A stretch of DNA of 64,000 nucleotides, taken from contig NZ_SWKN01000010.1 of NCBI RefSeq assembly GCF_005871185.1, positions 1 through 64,000 on the forward strand, given 5' to 3'. The position numbers and the translations under genes are program-made. Source of the DNA: Limnobacter alexandrii. GTDB lineage: Bacteria; Pseudomonadota; Gammaproteobacteria; Burkholderiales; Burkholderiaceae_B. The notes under the pieces are model-generated. The model was given only the letters and a program-made list of their open reading frames with translations, had not been told where the DNA came from and ran no database searches. This document shows positions 53,592 to 64,000 of the stretch, piece by piece (positions within the stretch are counted from its first letter, which is position 1; each line of letters opens with the position of its first letter).

Positions 53592-54455
53592 ATGACCGTT
53601 TTGAACAAGGCGCGTCTGCGGGACTATTACCTGCTGTTGCGCCTGGACAAGCCAATCGGGATCTTGCTCTTGATGTGGCCCACGCTGTGGGGGTTGTGGA
53701 TGGCGGCTGAAGGCATGCCGCCCTGGCATGTGCTTCTAATATTTGTTGCGGGCGTGGTGTTGATGCGTTCTGCGGGTTGCGCCATTAACGATTATGCGGA
53801 CCGTGACATTGACTTGCATGTAGAACGAACCCGTAACCGGCCTTTGACCAGCGGGCGTATTGGTGAAAAAGAGGCTTTGCTCTTGGCGGCGGCTTTGGCA
53901 ATTCTCGCTTTGCTGATTACCTTGCCTTTGGGATGGCCTGTGATTTTGATGAGTATTCCCGCCGCTTTTTTGGCAGGCAGCTACCCGTTCACCAAGCGTT
54001 TTTTTCCGATGCCGCAGGCATATTTGGGCATTGCATTTGGTTTTTCGATTCCCATGGCGTTTGTGGCTGTACAGGGCACTGTGCCCGGGTACGCGTGGCT
54101 TGTTTTTGTTGCCAATGTATTTTGGACCGTGGCTTACGACACGGAATATGCGCTGGTCGACAAGCCAGATGATTTGAAATTGAACATCAAAACGGCTGCG
54201 ATAACGCTAGGCCGATATGATGTAGCGGGCATTGTGGTGTGCTACGCAGCCAGCCTGTTGATTTGGGCTTGGGTGGCCAGCTTGCAGGCTTATGGCCCTG
54301 CTTTTTGGCTGGGCTGGGTTTGCGCTGCGGGAATTGCCGCCTATCACTTTACGCTGATTCGCAATCGAGACCGTGCGCTGTGTTTTAAAGCGTTCTTACA
54401 CAACAACTGGCTGGGTGCTGCCTTGTTTGCGGGCCTGGTGCTGCAGTACCTCTGA
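53592..54455 (+). CDS. ubiA: 4-hydroxybenzoate polyprenyltransferase
   Basis: A 287-residue membrane prenyltransferase that joins 4-hydroxybenzoate to the polyprenyl chain of ubiquinone. The first Asp-rich motif is N66-D67-x-x-D70-x-x-x-D74 and the second is in the DKPDDLKLNIKT segment. About eight membrane helices are visible. The ATG at 53592 is preferred to the GTG just before it. It ends facing the convergent proC gene. Confidence 0.95.
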   Translation: MTVLNKARLRDYYLLLRLDKPIGILLLMWPTLWGLWMAAEGMPPWHVLLIFVAGVVLMRSAGCAINDYADRDIDLHVERTRNRPLTSGRIGEKEALLLAAALAILALLITLPLGWPVILMSIPAAFLAGSYPFTKRFFPMPQAYLGIAFGFSIPMAFVAVQGTVPGYAWLVFVANVFWTVAYDTEYALVDKPDDLKLNIKTAAITLGRYDVAGIVVCYAASLLIWAWVASLQAYGPAFWLGWVCAAGIAAYHFTLIRNRDRALCFKAFLHNNWLGAALFAGLVLQYL

Positions 54456-54462
54456 GTTAAAT

Positions 54463-55269
54463 TTAGTTGCTACCTTTTTGCAGCTCCACAGCGCGTGCAC
54501 AGGCGGCTTTGGCTGCGCTGTCAATTGCTTCTTGCACACCCAGTGTGCGCAACTGCTCTAGCCCGGCAAAAGTAGTACCACCTTTGCTGGTGACTTTCTC
54601 CCGCAGGGTGGCGAATGAATCATCGGACTGCCTGGCCAGCGTGGCAGCTCCGAGAAAAGTTTGGCTCACCAGCAAGTTGGCCTGCGCTTCATTGAATCCC
54701 AGGTTCTTCGCTGCCTTTGCCAATGCCTCCATCAGGAAAAACACATAGCCAGGACCGCTGCCGGAAATCGCTGTGACTGCATTGATTTCGTCTTCATTAT
54801 TCAGTACCAGTACCTCACCACAACTGCTGAAGATTTGCCGGGCAATGTTGCGATCCTCTTCAGAACAATTGGCAGTGAAAAACAAGCCCGAGATACCTTG
54901 TGACACCAAGGCGGGCGTGTTGGGCATGCAACGCACCACCCGTGCCTGGTGTTGCTGACTCCAGTCCTGAATTTGAGCCACACTTACGCCAGCTGCAATA
55001 CTGATGATCAGCATGTTTTTCAAATGCGCCGCCTGGCTGTTCAGTACGCTTTGCATCAGTTGAGGTTTCACGGCAAGCACCACAATGTCCGGGATGAAAT
55101 TGCCTGGCCAATCGGTGGTGCACTGAATATTCAAAGTAGACATTTTTGCGGCTGCTTCCGGGCTGGGGTCAAGCACATGAAATGCGCTGGCGGGTACGCC
55201 ACTGCCAATTAATCCGCCAAGAATGGCAAACGCCATGTTGCCGCCGCCAATGAATAGAGTTTTTTGCAT
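54463..55269 (-). CDS. proC: Pyrroline-5-carboxylate reductase
   Basis: A 268-residue NAD(P)H enzyme that makes proline. FIGGGNMAFAILGGLI binds the cofactor, followed by AVKPQLM, RCMPNTPALV, and the ISGSGPGYVFFLMEALAKAA and KGGTTFAGLEQL motifs of the C-terminal dimer domain. It is 15 bp after yggS on the same strand, the usual PLP-homeostasis/proline pair. Confidence 0.96.
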   Translation of the reverse strand: MQKTLFIGGGNMAFAILGGLIGSGVPASAFHVLDPSPEAAAKMSTLNIQCTTDWPGNFIPDIVVLAVKPQLMQSVLNSQAAHLKNMLIISIAAGVSVAQIQDWSQQHQARVVRCMPNTPALVSQGISGLFFTANCSEEDRNIARQIFSSCGEVLVLNNEDEINAVTAISGSGPGYVFFLMEALAKAAKNLGFNEAQANLLVSQTFLGAATLARQSDDSFATLREKVTSKGGTTFAGLEQLRTLGVQEAIDSAAKAACARAVELQKGSN

Positions 55270-55284
55270 CGTGATTCCGTGTGT

Positions 55285-55998
55285 TTATTTTGAGTAGTCG
55301 CGTGCGCCAAACAGGGCCGAGCCCACACGCACGCAAGTTGAGCCACATTCAATCGCCAGTTCCAGGTCTGCGGACATGCCCATTGAAAGTGTGTCCATGC
55401 TCAGGCCCTTTGAATTGAGCGAATCGAAAATTGATTTGCACTTTAAAAATTCAGCTTTCAGTTGCTCGATATTGTCGGTGTTGCTGGGAATCGTCATCAA
55501 CCCACGCAACGCAATGTTGTTCAAGCCCTGAATTTGCATGCACAAATCGAATGCCTGTTCCGGGCTGATACCCGATTTACTGTCTTCACCAGAGGTGTTG
55601 ATTTGCACCAACACATTCAAGGGAGCAAGCTTGTCGGGCCGTTGATCTGACAAACGCTGTGCAATCTTGAAGCGATCAACACTGTGTACCCAGGAAAAGT
55701 TCTCCGCAATTGCTTTTGTTTTGTTGCTTTGAATGGGGCCAATGAAATGCCATTCAATGTTGGCATTGATTGTTTGCGCATTGGGGTGATCAGCCAGCTG
55801 GGTGATTTTATCCAGTGCTTCCTGCAGGTAATTTTCACCAAAGGCGGTTTGCCCGAAGTTGTAAAACTCGAGTATGTCGCTTAGGGGAAAAGTTTTACTG
55901 ACTGCCAGCAGCTTGACAGCCGAGCTAGGTCGGCCAGCTTTGCTGCATGCGTTCTTGATTCGGCTTTGAATGTCAGCCAGTTGTGTGGCTCGGCTCAT
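55285..55998 (-). CDS. yggS: YggS-type PLP homeostasis protein
   Basis: A 237-residue PLP-binding barrel protein without known enzyme activity. AVSKTFPLSDI carries the PLP lysine, FGENYLQEA and EWHFIGPIQSNK are typical. It maintains the balance of free PLP. The start is divergent from pilT, and proC follows on the same strand. Confidence 0.94.
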   Translation of the reverse strand: MSRATQLADIQSRIKNACSKAGRPSSAVKLLAVSKTFPLSDILEFYNFGQTAFGENYLQEALDKITQLADHPNAQTINANIEWHFIGPIQSNKTKAIAENFSWVHSVDRFKIAQRLSDQRPDKLAPLNVLVQINTSGEDSKSGISPEQAFDLCMQIQGLNNIALRGLMTIPSNTDNIEQLKAEFLKCKSIFDSLNSKGLSMDTLSMGMSADLELAIECGSTCVRVGSALFGARDYSK

Positions 55999-56037
55999 GG
56001 TGCATCAATTCAATGCTTAAAGGGAGATTATAGCCAT

Positions 56038-57072
56038 ATGACACTGACCGAATTGTTGACCTGGGCTGTGGAGGAGCACGCATCGGATTTGCACTTGTCG
56101 GCAGACATGCCACCCATGGTCCGCGTAAACGGTGAAATGCGCAAACTGAGCGAGTCAGTGCTGGGGCACCGTGAGATTTATCGACTGATTCAAGGGTCGA
56201 TGACAGAAGCGCAATGGCAAGGTTGGGAACAGTCGCATGAATGTGATTACAGCTTTTCAGTGGATGGTTTGTCGCGTTTCCGTGTGAATGCGTTCATGCA
56301 AAGCAGGGGAGCTGCTGCCGCGTTTCGAGTGGTACCCAGCCGCGTAAAAACACTGGAGGAACTGGAAGCACCCGCGGTGTTTCGACAAATTGCGCGTGAA
56401 CCGAATGGTTTAGTACTGGTAACCGGGCCCACGGGTTCTGGAAAAAGTACTACTTTGGCTGCCATGGTGGATGATGTGAACCGCAACCAGAAGGCACATA
56501 TTTTGACCATTGAGGATCCCATTGAATTCACACACACGCCAATGAATTGCGTTATCAACCAGCGAGAACTTGGAGAGCACACCCATTCTTTTGGCGCGGC
56601 TTTAAGGTCTGCGTTGCGGGAAGATCCTGACGTGATTCTGGTTGGGGAAATGCGTGATCTTGAAACCATTCAGCTTGCGCTGACCGCCGCAGAAACCGGG
56701 CACTTGGTGTTTGCAACCCTTCATACTTCGTCAGCACCCAAAACCATCGATCGAATTATTGATGCATTTCCTTCGGCTGACAAAAGCATGGTACGCGCCA
56801 TGTTGTCGGAATCACTGCGCGCTGTGATTTGCCAAACCTTGCTGAAAAAGCAGGGTGGTGGTCGGGTTGCTGCTCACGAGATTATGATGGCCACACCGCC
56901 GATTCGAAATTTGATTCGAGAGGGCAAGGTGGCGCAAATGTTGTCCTCGATTCAAACGGGTTCTCAGCATGGCATGCAAACCATGGAGCAGGCGGTACAG
57001 CGGCTTTTGATGACTGGAAGGATTACTCGAGAAGTGGCGATGAGCGTGATTTCGGGGTCCAACCAAGCTTGA
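56038..57072 (+). CDS. pilT: Type IV pilus retraction ATPase PilT
   Basis: A 344-residue hexameric ATPase that drives pilus retraction. An N-terminal PAS-like domain (SDLHLSADMPPMVRVNG) is followed by Walker A TGPTGSGKSTT, the Asp box, Walker B ILVGEMRDLET, the His box TGHLVFATLHT, and the C-terminal IRNLIREGKVAQM (AIRNLIRE-like) motif needed for retraction. The ATG at 56038 matches the family start; the open frame upstream overlaps yggS and is not used. No pilU was found next to it. Confidence 0.94.
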   Translation: MTLTELLTWAVEEHASDLHLSADMPPMVRVNGEMRKLSESVLGHREIYRLIQGSMTEAQWQGWEQSHECDYSFSVDGLSRFRVNAFMQSRGAAAAFRVVPSRVKTLEELEAPAVFRQIAREPNGLVLVTGPTGSGKSTTLAAMVDDVNRNQKAHILTIEDPIEFTHTPMNCVINQRELGEHTHSFGAALRSALREDPDVILVGEMRDLETIQLALTAAETGHLVFATLHTSSAPKTIDRIIDAFPSADKSMVRAMLSESLRAVICQTLLKKQGGGRVAAHEIMMATPPIRNLIREGKVAQMLSSIQTGSQHGMQTMEQAVQRLLMTGRITREVAMSVISGSNQA

Positions 57073-57129
57073 GCCATTCTGGTTTGCGGGTAAACTTGGC
57101 TTTCAATCTTCACTTGAAAGGCAATTCCC

Positions 57130-57618
57130 ATGGCAAGCAATGTGTACGAGTTCTCAAGCAAAACCCTGGATGGCAAACCGCTGAGCCTGGCTGATTTTCA
57201 AGGCAAGGTGTTGTTGATTGTGAACACCGCCAGCAAATGCGGTTTTACGCCGCAGTACGAGGGTTTACAAGAACTGCACAAAGAATTGGGCCAGAAGGGT
57301 TTAGTGATTATCGGGTTTCCGTGCAACCAGTTTGGCGGGCAAGAGCCTGGCACTGAAGACGTGATTGCGAGTTTTTGCCAAAAGAACTATGGCGTGGATT
57401 TTTTGATGGCTGAAAAAGTGGATGTGAAGGGCAACGACGCACATCCTTTGTTCAAGTACCTGACTTCCCAAGCCAAGGGCATTTTGGGCACCGAGGCCAT
57501 CAAGTGGAATTTCACCAAGTTTCTGGTTCGCAAAAATGGTGAGGTATACGACCGCTACGCCCCCACCACCAAGCCTGCCGATTTGAAGGCGGACATTGCC
57601 AAGTTGTTGGCAGAATAA
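57130..57618 (+). CDS. Glutathione peroxidase family protein (likely thioredoxin-dependent)
   Basis: A 162-residue peroxidase. The peroxidatic Cys37 is in NTASKCGFT; the Gln and Trp of the active site are in FGGQEPG (Gln71) and IKWNFTKF. A second Cys, Cys83 in SFCQKNYGV, sits where thioredoxin-dependent members have the resolving cysteine. So it probably reduces hydroperoxides with thioredoxin rather than glutathione. It has cysteine rather than selenocysteine. The convergent rlmL-like gene ends one base beyond it. Confidence 0.92.
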   Translation: MASNVYEFSSKTLDGKPLSLADFQGKVLLIVNTASKCGFTPQYEGLQELHKELGQKGLVIIGFPCNQFGGQEPGTEDVIASFCQKNYGVDFLMAEKVDVKGNDAHPLFKYLTSQAKGILGTEAIKWNFTKFLVRKNGEVYDRYAPTTKPADLKADIAKLLAE

Positions 57619-57619
57619 A

Positions 57620-58900
57620 TCAGTTTTCTTCAGGTGAATGTTCGGCATTGGCTCGTGGTCGATATACACCACGGGTCAATGGAATTTCGAACAGACGGCA
57701 TTCAATCGGCCCATTGAACAAGGGACGCTTGCGCTTGGGGCTTAAGCCCAGTGTTTTCTTGATTTCCAGATCGCCAGAGAATAGAAATGCTGTCCAGCCG
57801 GAAAAATTCATTTTCAAATGATCGCCGTAGGCTTTGAACAGGCGTTCATAGGCCTCGTCCTCCGGCACATCGGCACCTTTCGCGCGCACACGTTCACCGT
57901 AAGGCGGGTTGCTGAACACGATGCCGGTGGGGGCGGGTGGTTCAACCGTGAGCGCATCGCGCTGTGCAAATTGAACAATACCGGCGCCCAACAATTCTTC
58001 AAAGCCGGCACGCACCAGGTTTTCTTGGGCAATGTCGATCAACAGTTCGGTGATGTCGCTGGCATACCATTGGAAGTAAGGTGTGTTGAGTGCTTTGTCC
58101 AGCCCTGCATTGAAGCGTCGGTTGGCGTCTTCCTGAAGTTCCTTGCCCCATTCCGGGGTGAAGGGTTTCAGGTTTTCAAATGCGAAGGGGCGTTCCAGGC
58201 CCGGGGCACGGTCGCACAGCTGCGAAAGTGACTCGATGACCAAGGTACCGCTGCCGCAAAACGGATCGAGGAATACATTGGCGTTTTTTCCCGCTTCGCT
58301 TTGGCGCGCAATGTGCCACAGGCCTGCGGCCAGGTTTTCTTTCAGTGGTGCAACGCCCGCTTCTTCGCGCCAGCCACGCTTGAACAGGTTTTCACCAGCT
58401 AGGTCGATGTACACCATGGCTTCTGTGGGATTGATGGCCGCGAAAATTCGAACATCTGGTGACTCAACACTGACGTTCGGACGTTCGTCGAATCGTTCCA
58501 GGAATGCATCGCACACGGCGTCTTTCAAGCGAAGCTGCGTGAAACGAACGCTTTGAATGTCCGCGCCAAGGTTGTTCAGATCAACGCGGAAAGTGTTGGA
58601 CAGCTTGAACCAGTTGTACCAGTCCACTGACTTGGCAATGTTGTAAAACTGTTCTTCGTTGGTACATTCACCCCGTGCCAATTCAAGCCCGATACGGCCT
58701 GCAAAGCGGCTCCAGTAAGTCATGCGCGTGGCTTGGCGCCAACTGGCTTCGAAGGTACATCCACCTGTGACCGCACGGGTTTTTTGAGCGCCCATGGTTT
58801 CCAGTTCAGCCACCAGAATTTCTTCCAGGCCTCGCGGGCAGCTTGCAAAGCACTTGAACACACTTTGCTTGGTGGAATTGTGTTGACTTGAGTTGGGCAT
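57620..58900 (-). CDS. THUMP-domain 23S rRNA/DNA-type methyltransferase (RlmL N-terminal half-like)
   Basis: A 426-residue class I methyltransferase with an N-terminal THUMP RNA-binding domain (about 10-170) and a catalytic domain with FLDPFCGSGTLVIE (SAM site) and IVFSNPPYGERV (NPPY, for N2-guanine methylation). This matches the first half of RlmL/YcbY, which methylates G2445 of 23S rRNA; the RlmK half is absent, as in many betaproteobacteria. It is at the end of the leuS-to-hemJ run on the minus strand. Confidence 0.87.
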   Translation of the reverse strand: MPNSSQHNSTKQSVFKCFASCPRGLEEILVAELETMGAQKTRAVTGGCTFEASWRQATRMTYWSRFAGRIGLELARGECTNEEQFYNIAKSVDWYNWFKLSNTFRVDLNNLGADIQSVRFTQLRLKDAVCDAFLERFDERPNVSVESPDVRIFAAINPTEAMVYIDLAGENLFKRGWREEAGVAPLKENLAAGLWHIARQSEAGKNANVFLDPFCGSGTLVIESLSQLCDRAPGLERPFAFENLKPFTPEWGKELQEDANRRFNAGLDKALNTPYFQWYASDITELLIDIAQENLVRAGFEELLGAGIVQFAQRDALTVEPPAPTGIVFSNPPYGERVRAKGADVPEDEAYERLFKAYGDHLKMNFSGWTAFLFSGDLEIKKTLGLSPKRKRPLFNGPIECRLFEIPLTRGVYRPRANAEHSPEEN

Positions 58901-58918
58901 GAATTGCTTTATAAAAAA

Positions 58919-59350
58919 TTAGAACGGTTTAACAACCACCAAAATGATGGCAATGGCCATGAGCACCACAGGTACTTCATTGAACCAACGGTAATACTTG
59001 TGGCTGCGTGTGTTTTGGCCTGCTTCAAACTTGCGCAAAATGCGGCCACAGCTGTAGTGGTAGCCAGCGATGACAAACACAATCAGAATTTTGGCGTGCA
59101 ACCAACCGCTTTGCCCACCCACACCAATTTGGTACACGCCCACCAGCGCGAAGCCCAACAGCAGTGCTGGAATGGCCAAAAGCGTCATGAACTTGTACAG
59201 CTTTTTTGCCATTTCCAGCAAACGTGCCGTGGCCGCGGGCTCGGTTTCCATGGCCAGGTTCACGAAAATGCGGGGCAGGTAAAACAAACCTGCAAACCAG
59301 GATGCAACAAACAAAATGTGAAAGGCTTTCACCCAAAGGTAACCGTCCAT
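58919..59350 (-). CDS. hemJ: HemJ/CopD-like membrane protein (protoporphyrinogen oxidase family)
   Basis: A 143-residue protein with four membrane helices. The start MDGYLWVKAFHILFVASWFAGLFYLPR carries the conserved Lys and His of the HemJ family, and a second His/Lys pair is in GWLHAKI. HemJ oxidises protoporphyrinogen IX to protoporphyrin IX in haem synthesis. The ATG at 59350 is used because GGAG lies before it; a TTG at 59377 touches the proA stop. Confidence 0.85.
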   Translation of the reverse strand: MDGYLWVKAFHILFVASWFAGLFYLPRIFVNLAMETEPAATARLLEMAKKLYKFMTLLAIPALLLGFALVGVYQIGVGGQSGWLHAKILIVFVIAGYHYSCGRILRKFEAGQNTRSHKYYRWFNEVPVVLMAIAIILVVVKPF

Positions 59351-59377
59351 GTACTGCTCCAGTGAGTTTTGAATCAA

Positions 59378-60634
59378 TTAGTTTCTTGTTTCGCCGTGGC
59401 CAAACACCACGTACTTTTGGCTGGTCAGGCCTTCAAGCCCAACCGGGCCGCGGGCGTGAATTTTGTCAGTTGAAATACCGATTTCAGCGCCCAAACCATA
59501 TTCGAATCCGTCTGCAAAGCGAGTCGACGCATTCACCATGACCGAGGCCGAGTCCACTTCCCGAACAAAGCGCATGGCGTGGCTGTGGTTTTCAGTCACG
59601 ATGCTGTCGGTGTGGTGCGAGCCGTACTGGTTGATGTGCGCAATCGCTTCGTCAAGGCTGTCGACCACTTTGATCGACAAAATCGGTGCCAAATACTCGG
59701 TGTTCCAGTCTTCCTCTGTGGCCGCTTTCACCGCAGGTAACAAAGCCATGGTTCGCTTGCAGCCTCGAAGCTCTACACCTTTGGCCGCATAACGCTGCGC
59801 AAGTTCCGCCAAGGCGGGCTTGGCCACATGGGTGTGAACCAATAGTGTTTCCATGGTGTTGCAGGTGCCGTAGCGGTGGGTTTTCGCATTCTCGGCAATA
59901 TTCACCGCATGGGTTAGGTTTGCTGACTCATCAATGAACACATGGCAAATACCATCCAGGTGCTTGATGACGGGCACCTTGGCGTCGCGGGAAATTCGTT
60001 CGATCAGGCCTTTGCCGCCGCGTGGCACGATCACGTCCACGTATTCGGTCATGGTGATCAAGGTGCCGACGGCAGCCCGGTCGGTGGTGTCGATCACCTG
60101 TACGGCTTCAGCTGGCAAGCCTGCTGCCTCCAAACCCTGTGCCACGATTGCAGCCAAAGCCTGGTTGCAGCGGAATGCTTCTGAGCCACCGCGCAAAATG
60201 GTGCTGTTGCCTGATTTGATGCACAAACCGGCAGCATCGACGGTCACGTTTGGGCGGCTTTCGTAAATGATGCCGATGACACCCAAGGGAACGCGCATTT
60301 TGCCTACCTGAATACCTGAGGGGCGGTTTTTAAAGTCAGTCATCTCGCCAATCGGGTCGGGCAGCTGGGCAATTTGTTCCAGGCCTTCAGCCATGGTTTC
60401 AATGGCCTTGTCGCTCAATGCGAGGCGATCAAGCAAGGCTGCGTCAAGGCCGTTGGCTTTGGCCTGCGCCATGTCTTCTTCGTTGGCCTTGGTCAGCGCT
60501 GCCTGGTTCGCCCGAATCAGCCTGGCGGTTTCAAGCAGCGCCGTGTTTTTGGCATGCGTGTTGGCCTTGGCCATGTAAACAGCGGCTGCGCGGGCTTTTT
60601 TGCCAATGGCCAAAATTTGTTCTTCAATGCTCAT
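59378..60634 (-). CDS. proA: Gamma-glutamyl phosphate reductase
   Basis: A 418-residue NADPH-dependent enzyme that makes glutamate semialdehyde for proline. Cofactor-binding [18 protein letters not shown] and [13 protein letters not shown] are at the centre, and the catalytic Cys is in the [13 protein letters not shown] motif. The product feeds ProC, encoded at 54463. It follows holA on the minus strand. Confidence 0.97.
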   Translation of the reverse strand: MSIEEQILAIGKKARAAAVYMAKANTHAKNTALLETARLIRANQAALTKANEEDMAQAKANGLDAALLDRLALSDKAIETMAEGLEQIAQLPDPIGEMTDFKNRPSGIQVGKMRVPLGVIGIIYESRPNVTVDAAGLCIKSGNSTILRGGSEAFRCNQALAAIVAQGLEAAGLPAEAVQVIDTTDRAAVGTLITMTEYVDVIVPRGGKGLIERISRDAKVPVIKHLDGICHVFIDESANLTHAVNIAENAKTHRYGTCNTMETLLVHTHVAKPALAELAQRYAAKGVELRGCKRTMALLPAVKAATEEDWNTEYLAPILSIKVVDSLDEAIAHINQYGSHHTDSIVTENHSHAMRFVREVDSASVMVNASTRFADGFEYGLGAEIGISTDKIHARGPVGLEGLTSQKYVVFGHGETRN

Positions 60635-60670
60635 ATTGCTTGCTCGGTACTTATGTTCGGTACGATTGAT

Positions 60671-61711
60671 TCAACTGTTCCACAATTCGGGCGGTTCAAT
60701 GCCCGCCACGCCCAAACCGATGATCTCAAACAGGGTCCAGGGGTTGCCCTGTTTCATGCCCTTGATGGTTTTCTCGGCCGCATAACACCATGCGGTCAGT
60801 TTTTGAAGGCTGCCGGGGTTGTGGCGTTTCAGGGCCGCAGCAATGTGATTTTGCCGCTGTCCCCAAATTCTATTTTGTCGGCAGGCATCCGACAAAGACA
60901 TTCCTCGCCGCATGGCCTGCTGTGTGTCGCGAATGGCACGAATTTCTTCCTGCAAAGCCCAAAGTACCAAGGTGGGGGCTTCGCCCTCGGCTTCAAGCCC
61001 TTCCATCATTCGGGTAATTCGTTTGGTATCGCCCGCCAGCAAGCTGCCACCCAAATCGAACACATTAAAGCGTGCAGAATTGGCAACCATGCCTTGAACC
61101 TGTTCAATATCAACTGCCCCTTGGTGCTCCAGCGCCAGCTTTTCGATGGTTTGATGGGCTACCAACAGGTTGCCTTCGGTTTTCTCGGCCAACCATGTGC
61201 AGGTTTCGCGGCTTAACTGCACGCCTTTGCGTTTTGCGGCTTGCGCTATCCAGCCTGGCAGCGCGTCTGCACCCACTGGGCGGCAGGCTATTTCAGTGCC
61301 TTTGGCCAGCAATTCGGCAAACCCAGCGCTTTTTTCCTGGGTCTTGTTCAGCTTCGGGGCATTCACCAGCAGGTAATGCCCTGTGTCGCCCGCAGCAATC
61401 CATTGGGCTGCCTTACCCAAGGCCTCTGCGGCTTCTTTGCTGAGTTTGGGTTGATTAATTCGCAAATCAACCAGTGAAACGTCGCCAAACAACGATGCTT
61501 CAGCAAACAGCGACAGGAATTCTTGTGGATCAAATTGCCGGTCTACTTCAACAATTTGTCGCTGGTAATCGGTTTGTTTTTTCAGTCGCTGACGATACAG
61601 GTCGGCGGCTTGGGTCGCAAAAAGCGGTTCGTCGGTAAACACGCACAACAGTTGTGGCAAGGCAATGTTTGCGCCGTCGTTTAACCAGGTGTCGAGCGCA
61701 ATCTGTTTCAC
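60671..61711 (-). CDS. holA: DNA polymerase III subunit delta
   Basis: A 346-residue clamp-loader subunit. It has the AAA-like N-terminus (FTDEPLFATQAADLYRQ), SLFGDVSLVDLRI, the RLAEKTEGNLL-like WLAEKTEGNLLVAHQTIEKL and the DLGGSLLAGD segment. It opens the sliding clamp. The start is a GTG that overlaps the lptE stop by four bases. Confidence 0.94.
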   Translation of the reverse strand: MKQIALDTWLNDGANIALPQLLCVFTDEPLFATQAADLYRQRLKKQTDYQRQIVEVDRQFDPQEFLSLFAEASLFGDVSLVDLRINQPKLSKEAAEALGKAAQWIAAGDTGHYLLVNAPKLNKTQEKSAGFAELLAKGTEIACRPVGADALPGWIAQAAKRKGVQLSRETCTWLAEKTEGNLLVAHQTIEKLALEHQGAVDIEQVQGMVANSARFNVFDLGGSLLAGDTKRITRMMEGLEAEGEAPTLVLWALQEEIRAIRDTQQAMRRGMSLSDACRQNRIWGQRQNHIAAALKRHNPGSLQKLTAWCYAAEKTIKGMKQGNPWTLFEIIGLGVAGIEPPELWNS

Positions 61712-62226
61712 TTTGCGGTTTGCCCAGTGGTTTTTGCATTGCCCAGTTGCAGTGCACTGAGTCGCCCGGTAATTTGGCGAGCGATATCACGCTGCATTTC
61801 GGTATAAAGCTGGTTTTCTTCGGCTTCCTTGCCCAGAATTTGATCGTCGGTGTAGGTCAGTTCGCGGCGCTGGCTTAACTGGCTGGTGGCAATGAGGAAA
61901 TCGCCGTTTTTGTCCACCACACTGTAGAGCAGTTCGTAGGTAATGCGAACTTCTCGGGCTCGACCAGTGGCACTGAATGTAACAATGCTGCGGTCTCGCG
62001 TTTCACCCAACAAATTCAGCTTCAGGGGCGCACCTTCAGGTGGGTTCACTTTCAGGTTCAGAATTTGAAGCTGCAAGTCCATGTTGCGATTCATTTCGGA
62101 ATTTTCCATGCCGCGCAATTCGATTTTCTCAAAATCGAAGTTGTACTGGCCACGCAACTGAAAGCCGCAAGCGGTCAATGCCAGTGTAGTAGCCAGCAGG
62201 GCAATGGTTTGAATGAACCGTTTCAT
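61708..62226 (-). CDS. lptE: LPS-assembly lipoprotein LptE
   Basis: A 172-residue lipoprotein with a lipobox ending in LTACG and the motif GFQLRGQ right after. It binds the LptD barrel and helps place LPS in the outer leaflet. It lies between leuS and holA, the conserved position. The ATG at 62226 is used; the frame opens 12 codons earlier but that part is not signal-like. Confidence 0.92.
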   Translation of the reverse strand: MKRFIQTIALLATTLALTACGFQLRGQYNFDFEKIELRGMENSEMNRNMDLQLQILNLKVNPPEGAPLKLNLLGETRDRSIVTFSATGRAREVRITYELLYSVVDKNGDFLIATSQLSQRRELTYTDDQILGKEAEENQLYTEMQRDIARQITGRLSALQLGNAKTTGQTAK

Positions 62227-62254
62227 AAAGACTCGCTTGTAGTTGAGGTCGATC

Positions 62255-64000
<1,746 letters not shown>

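Overview
The window reads as chromosome of a betaproteobacterium of the order Burkholderiales, most like Limnobacter. This is an inference from gene order and protein sequence, not from a database search. Supporting signs are the ompA-ubiG-gph block beside gyrA, the run gyrA-serC-pheA-hisC-tyrA-aroA-cmk-rpsA-ihfB-lapA-lapB-rfaE1-rfaD, the recG/oxyR/ubiA neighbourhood, and leuS-lptE-holA-proA. The G+C content looks moderate (around half), and nothing looks like a prophage, insertion sequence, integrase or CRISPR array.

Layout. 1-210: the 3' end of a 5S rRNA gene (end of an rrn operon) with two terminators. 251-4556: two serine hydrolases, an NAD-dependent reductase and an Ada-like DNA repair/regulator protein. 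4838-11866: a four-gene envelope operon made of an outer-membrane DUF1302 protein, a periplasmic DUF1329 protein, a YCF48-type beta-propeller and an RND/MMPL transporter. This is the most system-like accessory locus here and probably handles a hydrophobic compound. 11970-16914: an M14-family deacylase, an unrecognised Ser/acid-rich protein, a CheV-type coupling protein, a 2OG-Fe(II) oxygenase and an ECF sigma factor with its NrsF-type membrane anti-sigma. 17046-20437: glutathione-dependent formaldehyde detoxification (frmA, fghA), a zinc-ribbon membrane protein and a MazG-type pyrophosphohydrolase. 20487-23520: an Old Yellow Enzyme divergent from a LysR regulator, and a RarD-type exporter. 23521-25966: an AT-rich 422-bp gap, a small membrane protein, a PQQ-type sugar dehydrogenase and a cytochrome c.

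26008-26391 is tmRNA (ssrA, minus strand) with an unusual 14-residue tag. After it come gph, ubiG, ompA and a TRZ/ATZ deaminase on the minus strand. From 30145 to 44904 everything is on the plus strand: gyrA, serine/aromatic/histidine biosynthesis, cmk, ribosomal protein S1, IHF-beta, the LapAB LPS regulators and heptose biosynthesis. 44941-45118 holds a possible structured RNA ending in a terminator. 45525-47919 is the rpsP-rimM-trmD-rplS ribosomal operon with a near-consensus promoter. 47959-57618 carries recG-ridA (minus), an APC permease, oxyR, ubiA, yggS-proC (minus), pilT and a glutathione peroxidase. 57620-64000 is one minus-strand run, leuS (cut by the window edge)-lptE-holA-proA-hemJ-rlmL-like.

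Most of the window is housekeeping. The points most worth a second look are the DUF1302/DUF1329/YCF48/MMPL operon and its internal terminator, the tmRNA tag, an aroA gene of Pseudomonas (TyrA-AroA) type at the Burkholderiales locus, the candidate RNA after rfaD, and several perfect inverted repeats in leaders and divergent promoters. Protein families were recognised by eye from motifs; no alignment or search was run.
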